From assembly GCA_030148505.1 (NCBI GenBank), contig JASBTI010000016.1:62001-126000 (forward strand): a DNA stretch of 64,000 nt, in the 5' to 3' direction. Both the position numbers and the translations under genes were made by a program. Numbering within the stretch: position 1 is the first letter of the stretch; every line of letters begins with the position of its first letter. The stretch comes from Rhodanobacter sp. (GTDB lineage: Bacteria > Pseudomonadota > Gammaproteobacteria > Xanthomonadales > Rhodanobacteraceae). The notes beneath the pieces are model-generated. The model was not told the DNA's origin. It was given only the letters and a program-made list of their open reading frames with translations, and did no database searches. Of the stretch, positions 43,927 to 52,548 are shown piece after piece.

Positions 43927-45072
43927 CTACCTTGCCAGCCCTACACCACCGATCCAGCTCCGCAACACCCTGAAGTCGCCACTCATCGCCACCAGATCGG
44001 CCTGGAAGCCGGCGGCGATACGACCGTGGCTTTTGCCCAAGCCGAGAAAATCGGCAGGGTAGGTGCTGGCCATACGCGCCGCCTCGTCCAGCGGCAGACC
44101 CAGTAATTGCACGGTGTTGCGCACTGCAGCGGCCATGTCTAGTGCGGAACCGGCGAGCACGCCTTGGGCGGTCCGGCAGACACCGTCCTTGGCGCTGATG
44201 GTTTCGCCATGGAGCACGAAGTCGGCCTGCTCGGCACCTACCGGCGGCATCGCATCGGTGACCAGCAGCATCTTGCCGCGTGGTTTCGCGGCAATCGCCA
44301 CACGCAGGCTGGCCGGGTGCACGTGATGGCCATCCACGATCAATCCGCACCAACTATCCGCGTCCGCCAGGGCGGCACCGACGACACCCGGCTCGCGACT
44401 GCCCAGCGGCGTCATGGCATTGAACAGATGGGTGAAGCCCCGCACCCCAACTTTCAATGCCGCGCAGGTTGTTTCGTAATCGGCTGCACTATGTCCCACA
44501 CAAACCACCACGCCAGCCTCGACAAGCGTCCCGATGTCATCGAGCGGCACGCATTCGGGCGCCAGCGTCAGCAGTCGGGCACCGCGATGCGATGCGCTCA
44601 GCAAGGTCAGCTCATCGCGATCGGGCACGTGAAAATAGCGGGGGTCGTGCACACCCTTGCGCGCCTGTGCCAGGTATGGCCCTTCGAGGTGGATGCCGAG
44701 GACCCCGGGCACACCTTCGCTGATCGCCTGCTCCACGGCGACGAGTGCGGCCCGCATCACGTCGAGATCATCGCTGATCAGCGTGGGCAGAAAGCCGGTG
44801 GTGCCGTAACGGCGGTGTGCCGCACCGATCCGCCGGAGCGTCGCTACCGTGGGCACCTCGTTGAACAAAACTCCGCCGCCACCGTTCACCTGCACATCGA
44901 TGAAACCCGGCAGCAGCATCGCGCCCTGGAGGTCCTCTCGCGGCATGCCGCGCAGGCACGGATCGCCCAGCGGCAGGAGCGCGGCGATGCACTCGCCTTC
45001 CAGCAGCACCGCGACGTCGTCGCGCCAACCGGTGCCGGTAAGTACGCGGGCGTGGGTGAGGGCAGTAGTCAT
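43927..45072 (-). CDS. nagA: N-acetylglucosamine-6-phosphate deacetylase
   Basis: This 381-residue amidohydrolase of the NagA family removes acetate from GlcNAc-6-P. Motifs visible are the metal/substrate segments GFIDVQVNGGGG, HLEGPYL, CVGHSAAD, HLFNAMTPL and the catalytic Asp in VTDAMPPVG. The start at 45072 is the first ATG; a GTG three codons upstream is less likely. It follows gntR by 65 bases, which hold a REP-like hairpin. NagB (deaminase) is not nearby, so the next step of catabolism lies elsewhere. Confidence 0.9.
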   Translation of the reverse strand: MTTALTHARVLTGTGWRDDVAVLLEGECIAALLPLGDPCLRGMPREDLQGAMLLPGFIDVQVNGGGGVLFNEVPTVATLRRIGAAHRRYGTTGFLPTLISDDLDVMRAALVAVEQAISEGVPGVLGIHLEGPYLAQARKGVHDPRYFHVPDRDELTLLSASHRGARLLTLAPECVPLDDIGTLVEAGVVVCVGHSAADYETTCAALKVGVRGFTHLFNAMTPLGSREPGVVGAALADADSWCGLIVDGHHVHPASLRVAIAAKPRGKMLLVTDAMPPVGAEQADFVLHGETISAKDGVCRTAQGVLAGSALDMAAAVRNTVQLLGLPLDEAARMASTYPADFLGLGKSHGRIAAGFQADLVAMSGDFRVLRSWIGGVGLAR

Positions 45073-45103
45073 GGCGCACACCCGTGATGCAAGAAGGTCG
45101 ATG

Positions 45104-45132
45104 GTAGGAGCGCACCCTGTGCGCGCTCCTAC
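45104..45132. repeat. REP-like palindrome GTAGGAGCGCAC/GTGCGC..TCCTAC
   Basis: GTAGGAGCGCAC-CCT-GTGCGCGCTCCTAC forms a hairpin with one two-base bulge, between gntR and nagA. It is of the TAGGAGCGC type scattered through related genomes. Confidence 0.65.
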
Positions 45133-45137
45133 AGAAA

Positions 45138-45890
45138 TCAGTCGGTTTGCAGCTCGGCCACGAAATCGTAGATGTCGCCGCGGTACCAGGAGCTGGTGAA
45201 CTCGACGACGCGGCCGTCATCGAGAAAGCTGCGGCGCTCGATGCTCAACCCCGCGCTACCGACATTGACGTGCAGAAGACGTGCCTGCTGTGCGTTCAAC
45301 GAGACCGCACGCAGCCGTTGCAAAGCGCGGCGTGGCCTGCAGCCGAGTTTTTCCAGCGCTTCATACAGCGAATCCTGCACCAGCATCGGATCCGGCAACA
45401 GGTTGGCCGGGACCACGCTGCGCTCGATCGCCAGCGGCTCGTCCTGACCGTAACGCACACGGTGCAGACGCACTACCAGCGAGCCCGGCGACAGATTCAT
45501 CGCCATCGACTCCTCGGGCGTCACCTCGCCGATAACCCGTTCGAAAAATTCCGACCTTGGCCGCAGCCCGCGTTCGCGCAGGTCCTCGGTGAAGCTGGTC
45601 AGCCGCGACATTGGCTTGACAATGCGCTCGGCGATAAAGGTTCCGGCCCCATGACGCTGAGTCAGCAGACCCTCCTCGACCAGGCCGGCGATCGCCTTGC
45701 GTACAGTCACCCGTGAGAGCTTCAACGCCAGCGACAGATCGCGCTCGCTCGGCAAGGCCTGGCCCGGCTCGATATCGCGATGATCCACCACGTTGCGGAT
45801 GGCCCGGCGCAAGCGCAAATAGGCCAGCGGCTGATGGGCTGCCGGATCCTGGCAAATGCGGCGGTATTCGTTGGCCAAGGCGGTCTGCAT
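45138..45890 (-). CDS. GntR-family regulator, HutC/NagR type
   Basis: This 250-residue repressor has an N-terminal winged helix (LPSERDLSLALKLSRVTVRKAIAGLVEEGLLTQRHGAGTF) and a C-terminal UTRA effector domain (LHRVRYGQDEPLAIERSVVP, SFLDDGRVVEFTSSWYRGD). HutC-type members such as NagR/YvoA bind GlcNAc-6-P or glucosamine-6-P. It precedes nagA in the same direction and is divergent from zwf. The same tandem motif is found before both its own gene and zwf, which suggests it controls both. Confidence 0.86.
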   Translation of the reverse strand: MQTALANEYRRICQDPAAHQPLAYLRLRRAIRNVVDHRDIEPGQALPSERDLSLALKLSRVTVRKAIAGLVEEGLLTQRHGAGTFIAERIVKPMSRLTSFTEDLRERGLRPRSEFFERVIGEVTPEESMAMNLSPGSLVVRLHRVRYGQDEPLAIERSVVPANLLPDPMLVQDSLYEALEKLGCRPRRALQRLRAVSLNAQQARLLHVNVGSAGLSIERRSFLDDGRVVEFTSSWYRGDIYDFVAELQTD

Positions 45891-45900
45891 GCCGAGAAAG

Positions 45901-45919
45901 ATACCAATAGCGAACCACT
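45901..45919 (-). promoter_or_regulatory. tandem TGGT(A/T) motif ahead of gntR-nagA
   Basis: On the minus strand AGTGGTTCGCTATTGGTAT contains TGGTT and TGGTA 11 bases apart, 11 bases before the gntR start codon. It matches the motif in front of zwf with the same spacing. This is the candidate GntR site for autoregulation. Confidence 0.5.
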
Positions 45920-46013
45920 AGATGCAAGTAGGTACGCTTTCGAGACTGGGGCATGTCTCACGAGCGCAACTGAACGGTAAGTTCCTGCATTCGTATGCAG
46001 TCCGGTGGCCGAT

Positions 46014-46031
46014 CTGGTATTTCACTGGTAT
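46014..46031 (+). promoter_or_regulatory. tandem CTGGTAT repeat ahead of zwf
   Basis: CTGGTAT occurs twice with an 11-base period (46014-46020 and 46025-46031), followed by GATTTAAAAC, 70 bases before the zwf start. The spacing of one helical turn suggests two adjacent sites for one regulator, most likely the neighbouring GntR protein. Confidence 0.5.
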
Positions 46032-46101
46032 GATTTAAAACTACCGGGTCGTTGCATTTCAGCGTCCCATCCCTCCCCCGCGCCATCTCCGAGGTGAATG
46101 C

Positions 46102-47565
46102 GTGACTGTTACTTCCCAACCGGTCGAAGCCTTCGATCTGGTCATTTTCGGCGGTACCGGCGACCTTGCCGTACGCAAATTGTTGCCGGCGCTGTTCCAT
46201 CGCTTTCTCGACGGACAGATTCCCGCCAGTAGCCGCATCATCGGTATTGCCCGCGAGACGCTGGACAACGAGGGCTATCGCGCCCAGCTGCGCGGGGCCC
46301 TGGTCGGCAGCGGCGACGACAGCCGGCTCGATGCGTTCCTGCAGCAAGTCGGGTACCGGCCACTGGATGCGCGCAAACCGGAAGGCTGGTCCGACTTTGC
46401 CGAGCTGATCGGCGAGCAACCCGATCATGTGCGCGTGTTCTACCTCTCCACCTCGCCGGAATTGTTCGTCGACATTTGCGCGCGACTCGGCGATTTCGGT
46501 CTCAACAAGGGCGCATCACGAGTGGTGATGGAAAAGCCGGTCGGCCGCGATCTCGCCAGCGCGAACCAGATCAACGATGCGGTAGGTCGGGTCTTCAACG
46601 AATCGCAGACCTACCGTATCGACCACTACCTCGGCAAGGAGACCGTGCAAAACCTGTTGGCGCTTCGGTTCGGCAACGCACTGTTCGAGCCGTTGTGGAA
46701 TGCCGGACACATCGACCATGTGCAGATCACCGTAGCGGAGACCCTCGGCGTCGGCCATCGTGCCGCGTATTACGATCGCGCCGGTGCACTGCGTGACATG
46801 TTGCAAAACCACATGTTGCAGCTGCTGTGCATGGTCGCCATGGAACCGCCGTCCTCGCTGTCACCCGACGCGGTGCGCGATGAAAAATTGAAGGTGCTCA
46901 ACTCGCTGAAGCCGATTGAAGGCGGCCAGGTAGCCCAGTACACCGTGCGCGGCCAATACCGCGCCGGCGTTGCCGAGGGCACCAGCGTTCCAGGCTATCT
47001 GGACGAACTGGGTGATTCCAAATCCAATACCGAGACCTTCGTCGCGTTGAAGGCAGAGATCGGCAACTGGCGCTGGGCCGGGGTACCGTTCTATCTGCGT
47101 ACTGGCAAGCGCCTGCCCCATCGCGTGTCCGAAATCGTGGTCGCGTTCAAGCCGGTACCGCATTCGATCTTCGGCGCCGACACCGGGCCGCTGGCGCAGA
47201 ATCGATTGGTGCTGCGATTGCAGCCCGATGAGGGCGTCAAGTTGTGGCTGACCATCAAGCACCCTGGACCTGGGGGACTGCGCCTGCGGCATGTGCCTCT
47301 GGACATGAGTTTTGCCGAAGCTTTTGGCGTCCAGCAGCGAGATGCCTACGAGCGGTTGCTGCTCGATGTCGTGCGCGGCAACCCGACCCTGTTCATGCGT
47401 CGCGATGAAGTCGAAGCGGCGTGGCGCTGGGCGGACCCGATCTTGGACGCCTGGGCCGCGGGGGGGGAGTCGCCACGACCGTATGCCGCCGGCAGTTGGG
47501 GGCCCAGCGCCGCCGTAGCCTTGATCGAACGCGACGGCCGTACCTGGAACGAGGACAGTGACTGA
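46102..47565 (+). CDS. zwf: glucose-6-phosphate 1-dehydrogenase
   Basis: This 487-residue enzyme oxidises glucose-6-phosphate with NAD(P)+ to 6-phosphogluconolactone, the first step of the Entner-Doudoroff and pentose-phosphate routes. Motifs are the coenzyme loop FGGTGDLAVRK, the active-site RIDHYLGKE and the later LRTGKRLPHR. The start is a GTG with GAGGTG upstream; the length is standard. It heads the zwf-pgl-edd-eda set. Confidence 0.96.
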   Translation: MTVTSQPVEAFDLVIFGGTGDLAVRKLLPALFHRFLDGQIPASSRIIGIARETLDNEGYRAQLRGALVGSGDDSRLDAFLQQVGYRPLDARKPEGWSDFAELIGEQPDHVRVFYLSTSPELFVDICARLGDFGLNKGASRVVMEKPVGRDLASANQINDAVGRVFNESQTYRIDHYLGKETVQNLLALRFGNALFEPLWNAGHIDHVQITVAETLGVGHRAAYYDRAGALRDMLQNHMLQLLCMVAMEPPSSLSPDAVRDEKLKVLNSLKPIEGGQVAQYTVRGQYRAGVAEGTSVPGYLDELGDSKSNTETFVALKAEIGNWRWAGVPFYLRTGKRLPHRVSEIVVAFKPVPHSIFGADTGPLAQNRLVLRLQPDEGVKLWLTIKHPGPGGLRLRHVPLDMSFAEAFGVQQRDAYERLLLDVVRGNPTLFMRRDEVEAAWRWADPILDAWAAGGESPRPYAAGSWGPSAAVALIERDGRTWNEDSD

Positions 47566-47675
47566 GGTCGGGGCCTAACCCTCCTTTCACCGGACGCTGT
47601 CGACCTCTGCGACAGACTCCCGCGACAGTCGCCGTACAGCCCACCGCCATCCCACCCGCCGCCGATACCCTCACG

Positions 47676-48386
47676 ATGACCCAACCCGACATCACTACCC
47701 ACAGCTTCACCGACTGCCAGGCACAGGGCAGCGCGCTCGCTGAATGCATCGCCGAGCGCTTGCGTGAAGGAGTTGCCGCCCGCGGACACGCGGTACTGGC
47801 GGTGTCCGGGGGCAGCACGCCGAAAGTTTTTTTCGAGCATCTGTCACGCGAAAAACTGGACTGGACCAAGGTGTGGATTACCCTGGTCGACGAGCGCTGG
47901 GTCGCCGAAAGTGATCCACGCTCCAACGCCGGCATGGTGAAGTCGTTTTTGTTGCAACACGAAGCGAGCGCGGCGACCTTCGTCCCCTTGTATGCGCCGA
48001 CAGCGACGCCCGAAGGTGGCTTGTCCGAGGTCACCACCCGCATCGAGGCGTTGCCGAAACCATTCGACGCGATCGTACTGGGCATGGGCGAGGACGGGCA
48101 CACCGCCTCGTTTTTCCCCGGTGGCGACCACCTCCATGACGCGCTGGACCCGCAAGGCAACGCCCTGCTATGGCCGATGCGCGCACCCGGTGCCGGCGAA
48201 CCACGCATCACGCTTGGTCTGTCGGCACTGTTGCGGACCCGTACGCTTTTTCTGCTGATCACCGGCTACGTCAAACGGGACCTGCTCGCCGATGCCAGGC
48301 TCGGTCTTGGCGCAGCCCGCCACTACCCGATACGCACGGTGCTGAACCAGGCAAACGTGCCGGTGTCGGTGTACTGGTGCCCTTGA
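47676..48386 (+). CDS. pgl: 6-phosphogluconolactonase
   Basis: This 236-residue DevB-type lactonase hydrolyses 6-phosphogluconolactone. Motifs are SGGSTPKVFFEHLS, TLVDERWV and GMGEDGHTASFFPG. It lies 110 bases after zwf and 99 bases before edd, in the same direction, which fits one operon for the upper Entner-Doudoroff pathway. Confidence 0.94.
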   Translation: MTQPDITTHSFTDCQAQGSALAECIAERLREGVAARGHAVLAVSGGSTPKVFFEHLSREKLDWTKVWITLVDERWVAESDPRSNAGMVKSFLLQHEASAATFVPLYAPTATPEGGLSEVTTRIEALPKPFDAIVLGMGEDGHTASFFPGGDHLHDALDPQGNALLWPMRAPGAGEPRITLGLSALLRTRTLFLLITGYVKRDLLADARLGLGAARHYPIRTVLNQANVPVSVYWCP

Positions 48387-48485
48387 GAGCGAGAAACGCG
48401 TTCCGAGTAGTGCGAAAGGGGTAGCCGGGGCCAAGCCAACCCGACTCTTTTTCACTCCTCTTCACTCACTTCTGGATTGAAAGTC

Positions 48486-50303
48486 ATGAGTACCTTGCAC
48501 CCCGTTGTTGCCGAAGTCACCGACCGCCTGCGCGAACGCAGCCGCGACTCGCGTGCCGCTTACCTGCGTCGTATCGACGCCGTGGATCGCAGCGGTCCGC
48601 AGCGCGAGCATCTGTCCTGCGGCAACCTGGCGCACGGCTTTGCCGCCTGCGGCACCGAGGACAAAGCCGCGTTGCGCAGCGGCCGAAGCGCCAACCTGGC
48701 GATCGTCACCGCCTACAACGACATGCTTTCGGCCCACCAGCCCTACGAGCGTTACCCGTCGCTGATTCGCCAGATCGCTCGCGACGGCGGCTTCACCGCG
48801 CAGGTGGCCGGTGGCGTGCCGGCGATGTGCGACGGCATTACCCAGGGACGTCCCGGCATGCAGCTGTCGCTGTTTTCGCGCGATCTGGTGGCAATGGCCA
48901 CTGCGGTGGCGCTGTCGCATGACATGTTCGACGGTGCCTTGTACCTGGGCATTTGCGACAAGATCGTGCCCGGTTTGCTGATCGGTGCATTGAGTTTCGG
49001 CCACCTGCCGGGTGCTTTCATCCCGTCAGGCCCGATGCCCAGCGGTATCCCCAACGAACAGAAGTCCAAGGTGCGCCAGGCCTGGGCGGACGGCAAGGCG
49101 ACACGGGAGGACCTTATGGAGGTCGAGGCCGCGTCTTACCATACCGCCGGCACCTGCACCTTCTACGGCACCGCCAATTCCAACCAGATGCTGATGGAGA
49201 TCATGGGCCTGCATCTGCCCGGCGCCAGTTTCGAGGCGCCGGACACTCCGCTGCGCGATGCGTTGACTGCCGCCGCGGTGCACCGAGTCGCCGCCAACAG
49301 CGCCCTGGGCGAACACTACCTGCCGGTCGGCCATATCATCGACGAGCGCGCGATCATCAACGGCGTCATCGGCTTGCACGCCACCGGCGGGTCCACTAAC
49401 CACCTGCTGCACCTGGTGGCCATTGCCCAAGCCGCCGGTATTCAGTTGCGCTGGGACGACTTCGACGCCTTGTCCGCGGTGATCCCCCTGCTTTCGCGGG
49501 TGTACCCGAACGGCTATGCCGATGTGAACCAGTTTCATCAGGCCGGCGGCATGGCCTTCCTGATCGACCAGCTGCTTGCCGCCGGCTTGCTGCATCGCGA
49601 TGTCAGCACCGTATTCGGCACCGGCATGGAAGGGTATGCTCAGACACCGCAACTGGACGGAACCGGCAGCCTGCATTGGGTACCGGTAGCGAAGCAGAGC
49701 GGCAATCGGGGCGTGTTGCGCGGCGTCGACGAACCGTTCCGCACCGACGGCGGCCTGCGCATGCTGCAGGGCAATCTGGGACGTGCGGTGATCAAGGTGT
49801 CCTCAGTACCCGAGGACCGCCTGGTGATCGAGGCGCCGGCGATCGTGTTCCACGATCAGGACGAAGTCGTCGCTGCATTCAAGCGTGGCGAGCTGGACCG
49901 CGATTTCGTTGCCGTGGTGCGCTTTCAGGGGCCGCAGGCCAACGGCATGCCGGAGCTGCACAAGCTGACTCCGACGCTGGCGCTGCTGCAGGATCGCGGC
50001 CGGCGTATCGCTCTGCTCACCGACGGGCGCATGTCCGGTGCTTCCGGCCGCGTACCCGCGGCAATCCATGTCACCCCAGAGGCCGTGGCGGGAGGGGGGA
50101 TCGCCAAGATACGCAATGGCGACATGATCCGGTTGGATGCGGTGAATGGCCGTCTGGACGTCCTTATGGAGCAACACGAGCTGGATACCCGTCTGCCCGT
50201 CACTGCCGATCTATCCAGCGAACACAGTGGCATGGGCCGCGATCTGTTCGGACTTTTTCGGCAGGCTTCCACCACCGCCGACATGGGAGCCGGTGTGTTG
50301 TAG
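48486..50303 (+). CDS. edd: 6-phosphogluconate dehydratase
   Basis: This 605-residue IlvD/Edd-family iron-sulfur dehydratase converts 6-phosphogluconate to KDPG. Family segments visible are [47 protein letters not shown], and [25 protein letters not shown] near the end; the cluster cysteines are in MCDG and TCTF. The length is as in E. coli Edd (603). The ATG at 48486 is preferred to a TTG three codons earlier. Confidence 0.95.
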   Translation: MSTLHPVVAEVTDRLRERSRDSRAAYLRRIDAVDRSGPQREHLSCGNLAHGFAACGTEDKAALRSGRSANLAIVTAYNDMLSAHQPYERYPSLIRQIARDGGFTAQVAGGVPAMCDGITQGRPGMQLSLFSRDLVAMATAVALSHDMFDGALYLGICDKIVPGLLIGALSFGHLPGAFIPSGPMPSGIPNEQKSKVRQAWADGKATREDLMEVEAASYHTAGTCTFYGTANSNQMLMEIMGLHLPGASFEAPDTPLRDALTAAAVHRVAANSALGEHYLPVGHIIDERAIINGVIGLHATGGSTNHLLHLVAIAQAAGIQLRWDDFDALSAVIPLLSRVYPNGYADVNQFHQAGGMAFLIDQLLAAGLLHRDVSTVFGTGMEGYAQTPQLDGTGSLHWVPVAKQSGNRGVLRGVDEPFRTDGGLRMLQGNLGRAVIKVSSVPEDRLVIEAPAIVFHDQDEVVAAFKRGELDRDFVAVVRFQGPQANGMPELHKLTPTLALLQDRGRRIALLTDGRMSGASGRVPAAIHVTPEAVAGGGIAKIRNGDMIRLDAVNGRLDVLMEQHELDTRLPVTADLSSEHSGMGRDLFGLFRQASTTADMGAGVL

Positions 50304-50365
50304 TTCGCCCTACGCAGCCAAGCCAGCACCCGACGAATCCCACCTTCAAACCAGCGAGTGAATCC

Positions 50366-51019
50366 GTGAACAACATCGAACACAAGCAACAGCAGATCGA
50401 AGCGACCATGCGCCTGGCGCCGGTGATCCCGGTGGTAGTGATCGACGACGCCAAGGCGGCTGTACCGATGGCTCGCGCGTTGGTGGCCGGTGGCGTACCG
50501 GCGATCGAAGTTACGCTGCGCACCCCGGCCGCACTGGAGGCGATCCGCGCGATTGCCGCTGAGGTGGAAGGTGCCATGATCGGTGTCGGCACCGTGCTCA
50601 GCGCCGCGGATCTGCAGGCCGCGCTGCGCGCCGGAGCCCGTTTCGCGGTATCCCCGGGCATCTCCCCGCGACTGCTGGATGCTGCCGATGACTGCGAACT
50701 GCCGCTGCTGCCCGGCGCCGCCACGGCCAGCGAAGCGATGAGCCTGCTCGAACGGGGCTACCAGCATCTGAAGTTTTTCCCTGCGGTACCGGCAGGTGGG
50801 CACAAGCTGCTCGGCGCGTGGGCCAGCCCGCTGCCGCAGATCCGCTTCTGCCCCACCGGTGGCATCAGTCTTGCCAACGCCGCCGACTTCCTTGCGTTGC
50901 CCAACGTGATATGCGTCGGTGGCTCCTGGCTGACCCCTGCCAGCAAGCTCAAGGCCGCAGATTGGGCGGCGATCGAACTGCTGGCGCGCGAGGCAGCCGG
51001 CCTCCGGCCGCAGGCATGA
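50366..51019 (+). CDS. eda: KDPG aldolase
   Basis: This 217-residue class I aldolase cleaves KDPG to pyruvate and glyceraldehyde-3-phosphate, ending the Entner-Doudoroff pathway. The Schiff-base lysine lies in HLKFFPA, and the substrate Glu in IEVTLRTP. It begins with GTG at 50366 after a GAG ribosome site; the upstream open frame lies within edd and is a shadow. It is 62 bases after edd. Confidence 0.94.
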   Translation: MNNIEHKQQQIEATMRLAPVIPVVVIDDAKAAVPMARALVAGGVPAIEVTLRTPAALEAIRAIAAEVEGAMIGVGTVLSAADLQAALRAGARFAVSPGISPRLLDAADDCELPLLPGAATASEAMSLLERGYQHLKFFPAVPAGGHKLLGAWASPLPQIRFCPTGGISLANAADFLALPNVICVGGSWLTPASKLKAADWAAIELLAREAAGLRPQA

Positions 51020-51067
51020 CGAGGTGCCGGAAACCTGCCGTCCGCCGGAACGTACGGGGATGACGCG

Positions 51068-51889
51068 ATGAGCATCGGCCCGTTGCTGCTATCCACCGCT
51101 GTCCTGGCCTTGCTGTTCGGCGTGATCGCCGGGATGGCGGCAGTCGGCTTCCTGCGCCGGCGCGGTCACGCCGACGCGGGCAACGCACTGTTCATGGCCC
51201 TCGGCGTCGGCCTGCTGCTGGCGCGACTGGGGTATATCGCGCGCTGGTGGCCTCAATATGCGCAGCAGCCTGCCAGCATGCTGAACATCCGCGACGGTGG
51301 CTTCGACCTTGTCGCCGGACTGGTCGGCTTGCTTCTCGCCGGGCTGCTGATTGGCTGGCGGCGGGCACCGCTACGCCGGTCGTTGGCGCTGGGCCTGCTG
51401 GTAGGCGTCAGTGCCTGGGGCTTTGCCAGTCTTGCCGCGAACAAGCTGATCGAAGCCTCCCATCCGCCCCTTCCGAGCTTGGTCATGCGCAACCTCGAGG
51501 GTCACGACGTATCCACCCGGGCATGGCGCGGCAAACCCACCGTGATCAACCTGTGGGCCACCTGGTGCCCGCCGTGTCGGCGCGAAATGCCGGTGCTGGT
51601 CGAGGCACAACGCCAGCTTCCGTCGATTCGCTTCGTGTTCGCCGACCAAGGCGAATCCGCCGCCGCGGTAAAACACTTTCTGAAAACGCAGGGTCTCGCG
51701 CCGAACCATGTGCTGATCGACGACGGCATGCAGCTGTCACAGCACTACGCCGCCCATGGCTATCCAACCACGCTGTTTCTCGATGCCGAGGGGCACTTGC
51801 GCGACATGCACATCGGCGAACTGTCACGTGCGACCCTGGCGGAACGACTTCAGCGTATCGCGTCACCCGCGGAACCCGGCGCGGGCTGA
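51068..51889 (+). CDS. TlpA/ResA-type thioredoxin fused to a Lgt-like membrane domain
   Basis: This 273-residue protein begins with about four hydrophobic helices (residues 5-125, including [20 protein letters not shown], reminiscent of the prolipoprotein diacylglyceryl transferase family). A periplasmic thioredoxin domain follows, with active site [13 protein letters not shown] and cis-Pro loop [12 protein letters not shown]. It likely reduces periplasmic cysteines, for example for cytochrome c maturation, and fits the many cytochromes of the window. It is 48 bases after eda, possibly as read-through. Confidence 0.8.
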   Translation: MSIGPLLLSTAVLALLFGVIAGMAAVGFLRRRGHADAGNALFMALGVGLLLARLGYIARWWPQYAQQPASMLNIRDGGFDLVAGLVGLLLAGLLIGWRRAPLRRSLALGLLVGVSAWGFASLAANKLIEASHPPLPSLVMRNLEGHDVSTRAWRGKPTVINLWATWCPPCRREMPVLVEAQRQLPSIRFVFADQGESAAAVKHFLKTQGLAPNHVLIDDGMQLSQHYAAHGYPTTLFLDAEGHLRDMHIGELSRATLAERLQRIASPAEPGAG

Positions 51890-51899
51890 CCGTCCGCCA

Positions 51900-51917
51900 G
51901 CCCGTCATGCGACGGGC
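51900..51917. terminator. hairpin between convergent tlpA-like gene and 84-residue gene
   Basis: GCCCGTC-ATGC-GACGGGC is a perfect 7-bp stem, 10 bases after the tlpA-like stop. It could stop transcripts from both sides; no strong T-run is visible. Confidence 0.4.
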
Positions 51918-51931
51918 CGCCGTCTTGCCAC

Positions 51932-52186
51932 TCAGCTACCGGTTTTGGCGCCTAGCAGCACACGCGCCTTGCGCTCCATCGTATCGGCGGCATCAAGCAG
52001 GGCACGGGCGAAACTGCGCACTTCACTCGGTGGCAATGCATACCAGGGGCCGGGCTTGCTTGCTCCCAACGGAGCGCTGTTCACGCGCACCACGCAATGG
52101 GGCCGGAAAATCACCATACCGGTCATCGACTCCGAGCTGATGTCAGCCGAGACAATCTGCAGATGACTCTCGTCGTCTTTCTTCAT
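51932..52186 (-). CDS. conserved small hypothetical protein, 84 residues
   Basis: This 84-residue soluble protein begins MKKDDESHLQIVSADISSES, with GGAG four to six bases before the ATG at 52186. It contains a segment MVIFRPHCVVRVNSAPLG and an Arg/Ala-rich helix PPSEVRSFARALLDAADTMERKARVLLGA. No known motif was recognised. Good ribosome site and regular coding pattern support it as a true gene. Confidence 0.6.
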   Translation of the reverse strand: MKKDDESHLQIVSADISSESMTGMVIFRPHCVVRVNSAPLGASKPGPWYALPPSEVRSFARALLDAADTMERKARVLLGAKTGS

Positions 52187-52548
52187 TGGGTTCTCCCGCG
52201 CAACGTTGCGCCTGCTTGTAGGGTATCCCATCCGGGGTTCGCGGCATGTTCACAGATCACATCGGCAGCAACGCGGCGCACCGGCTTGAGCCGGATGCGG
52301 ATGCCCGCACCCGCCGCCTCAGCGCTGCAAAGCGTCGAAGATGCCGGTGACTGCGCGAGTCCCGTCCACACCAGGTGGCACAGCACGAGCCACTGCGCGG
52401 CTCCAGGAATCGTCGCGGCCATCCCTGCCACATGGGGATGGGAGAATCGCCTTACCCTCGTATCAAAGCGCTGGTCCGGTGCGTCTAATCAAGGCGTCGA
52501 CAACCTGCGTGCAACCCGGCTGCCTACGCCTTGGGGTTTCCAGCGCGA
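52187..52548. other. intergenic region, nothing identified
   Basis: This 362-base gap between two minus-strand genes contains no credible ORF, RNA gene or strong palindrome. It must contain the promoter for the 84-residue gene and the end of the S9 peptidase transcript. Confidence 0.5.

Noticed and set aside
49676-50365. In-frame upstream extension of eda
   Set aside because: It lies inside edd in another frame and is Arg-rich; eda begins at the GTG at 50366.
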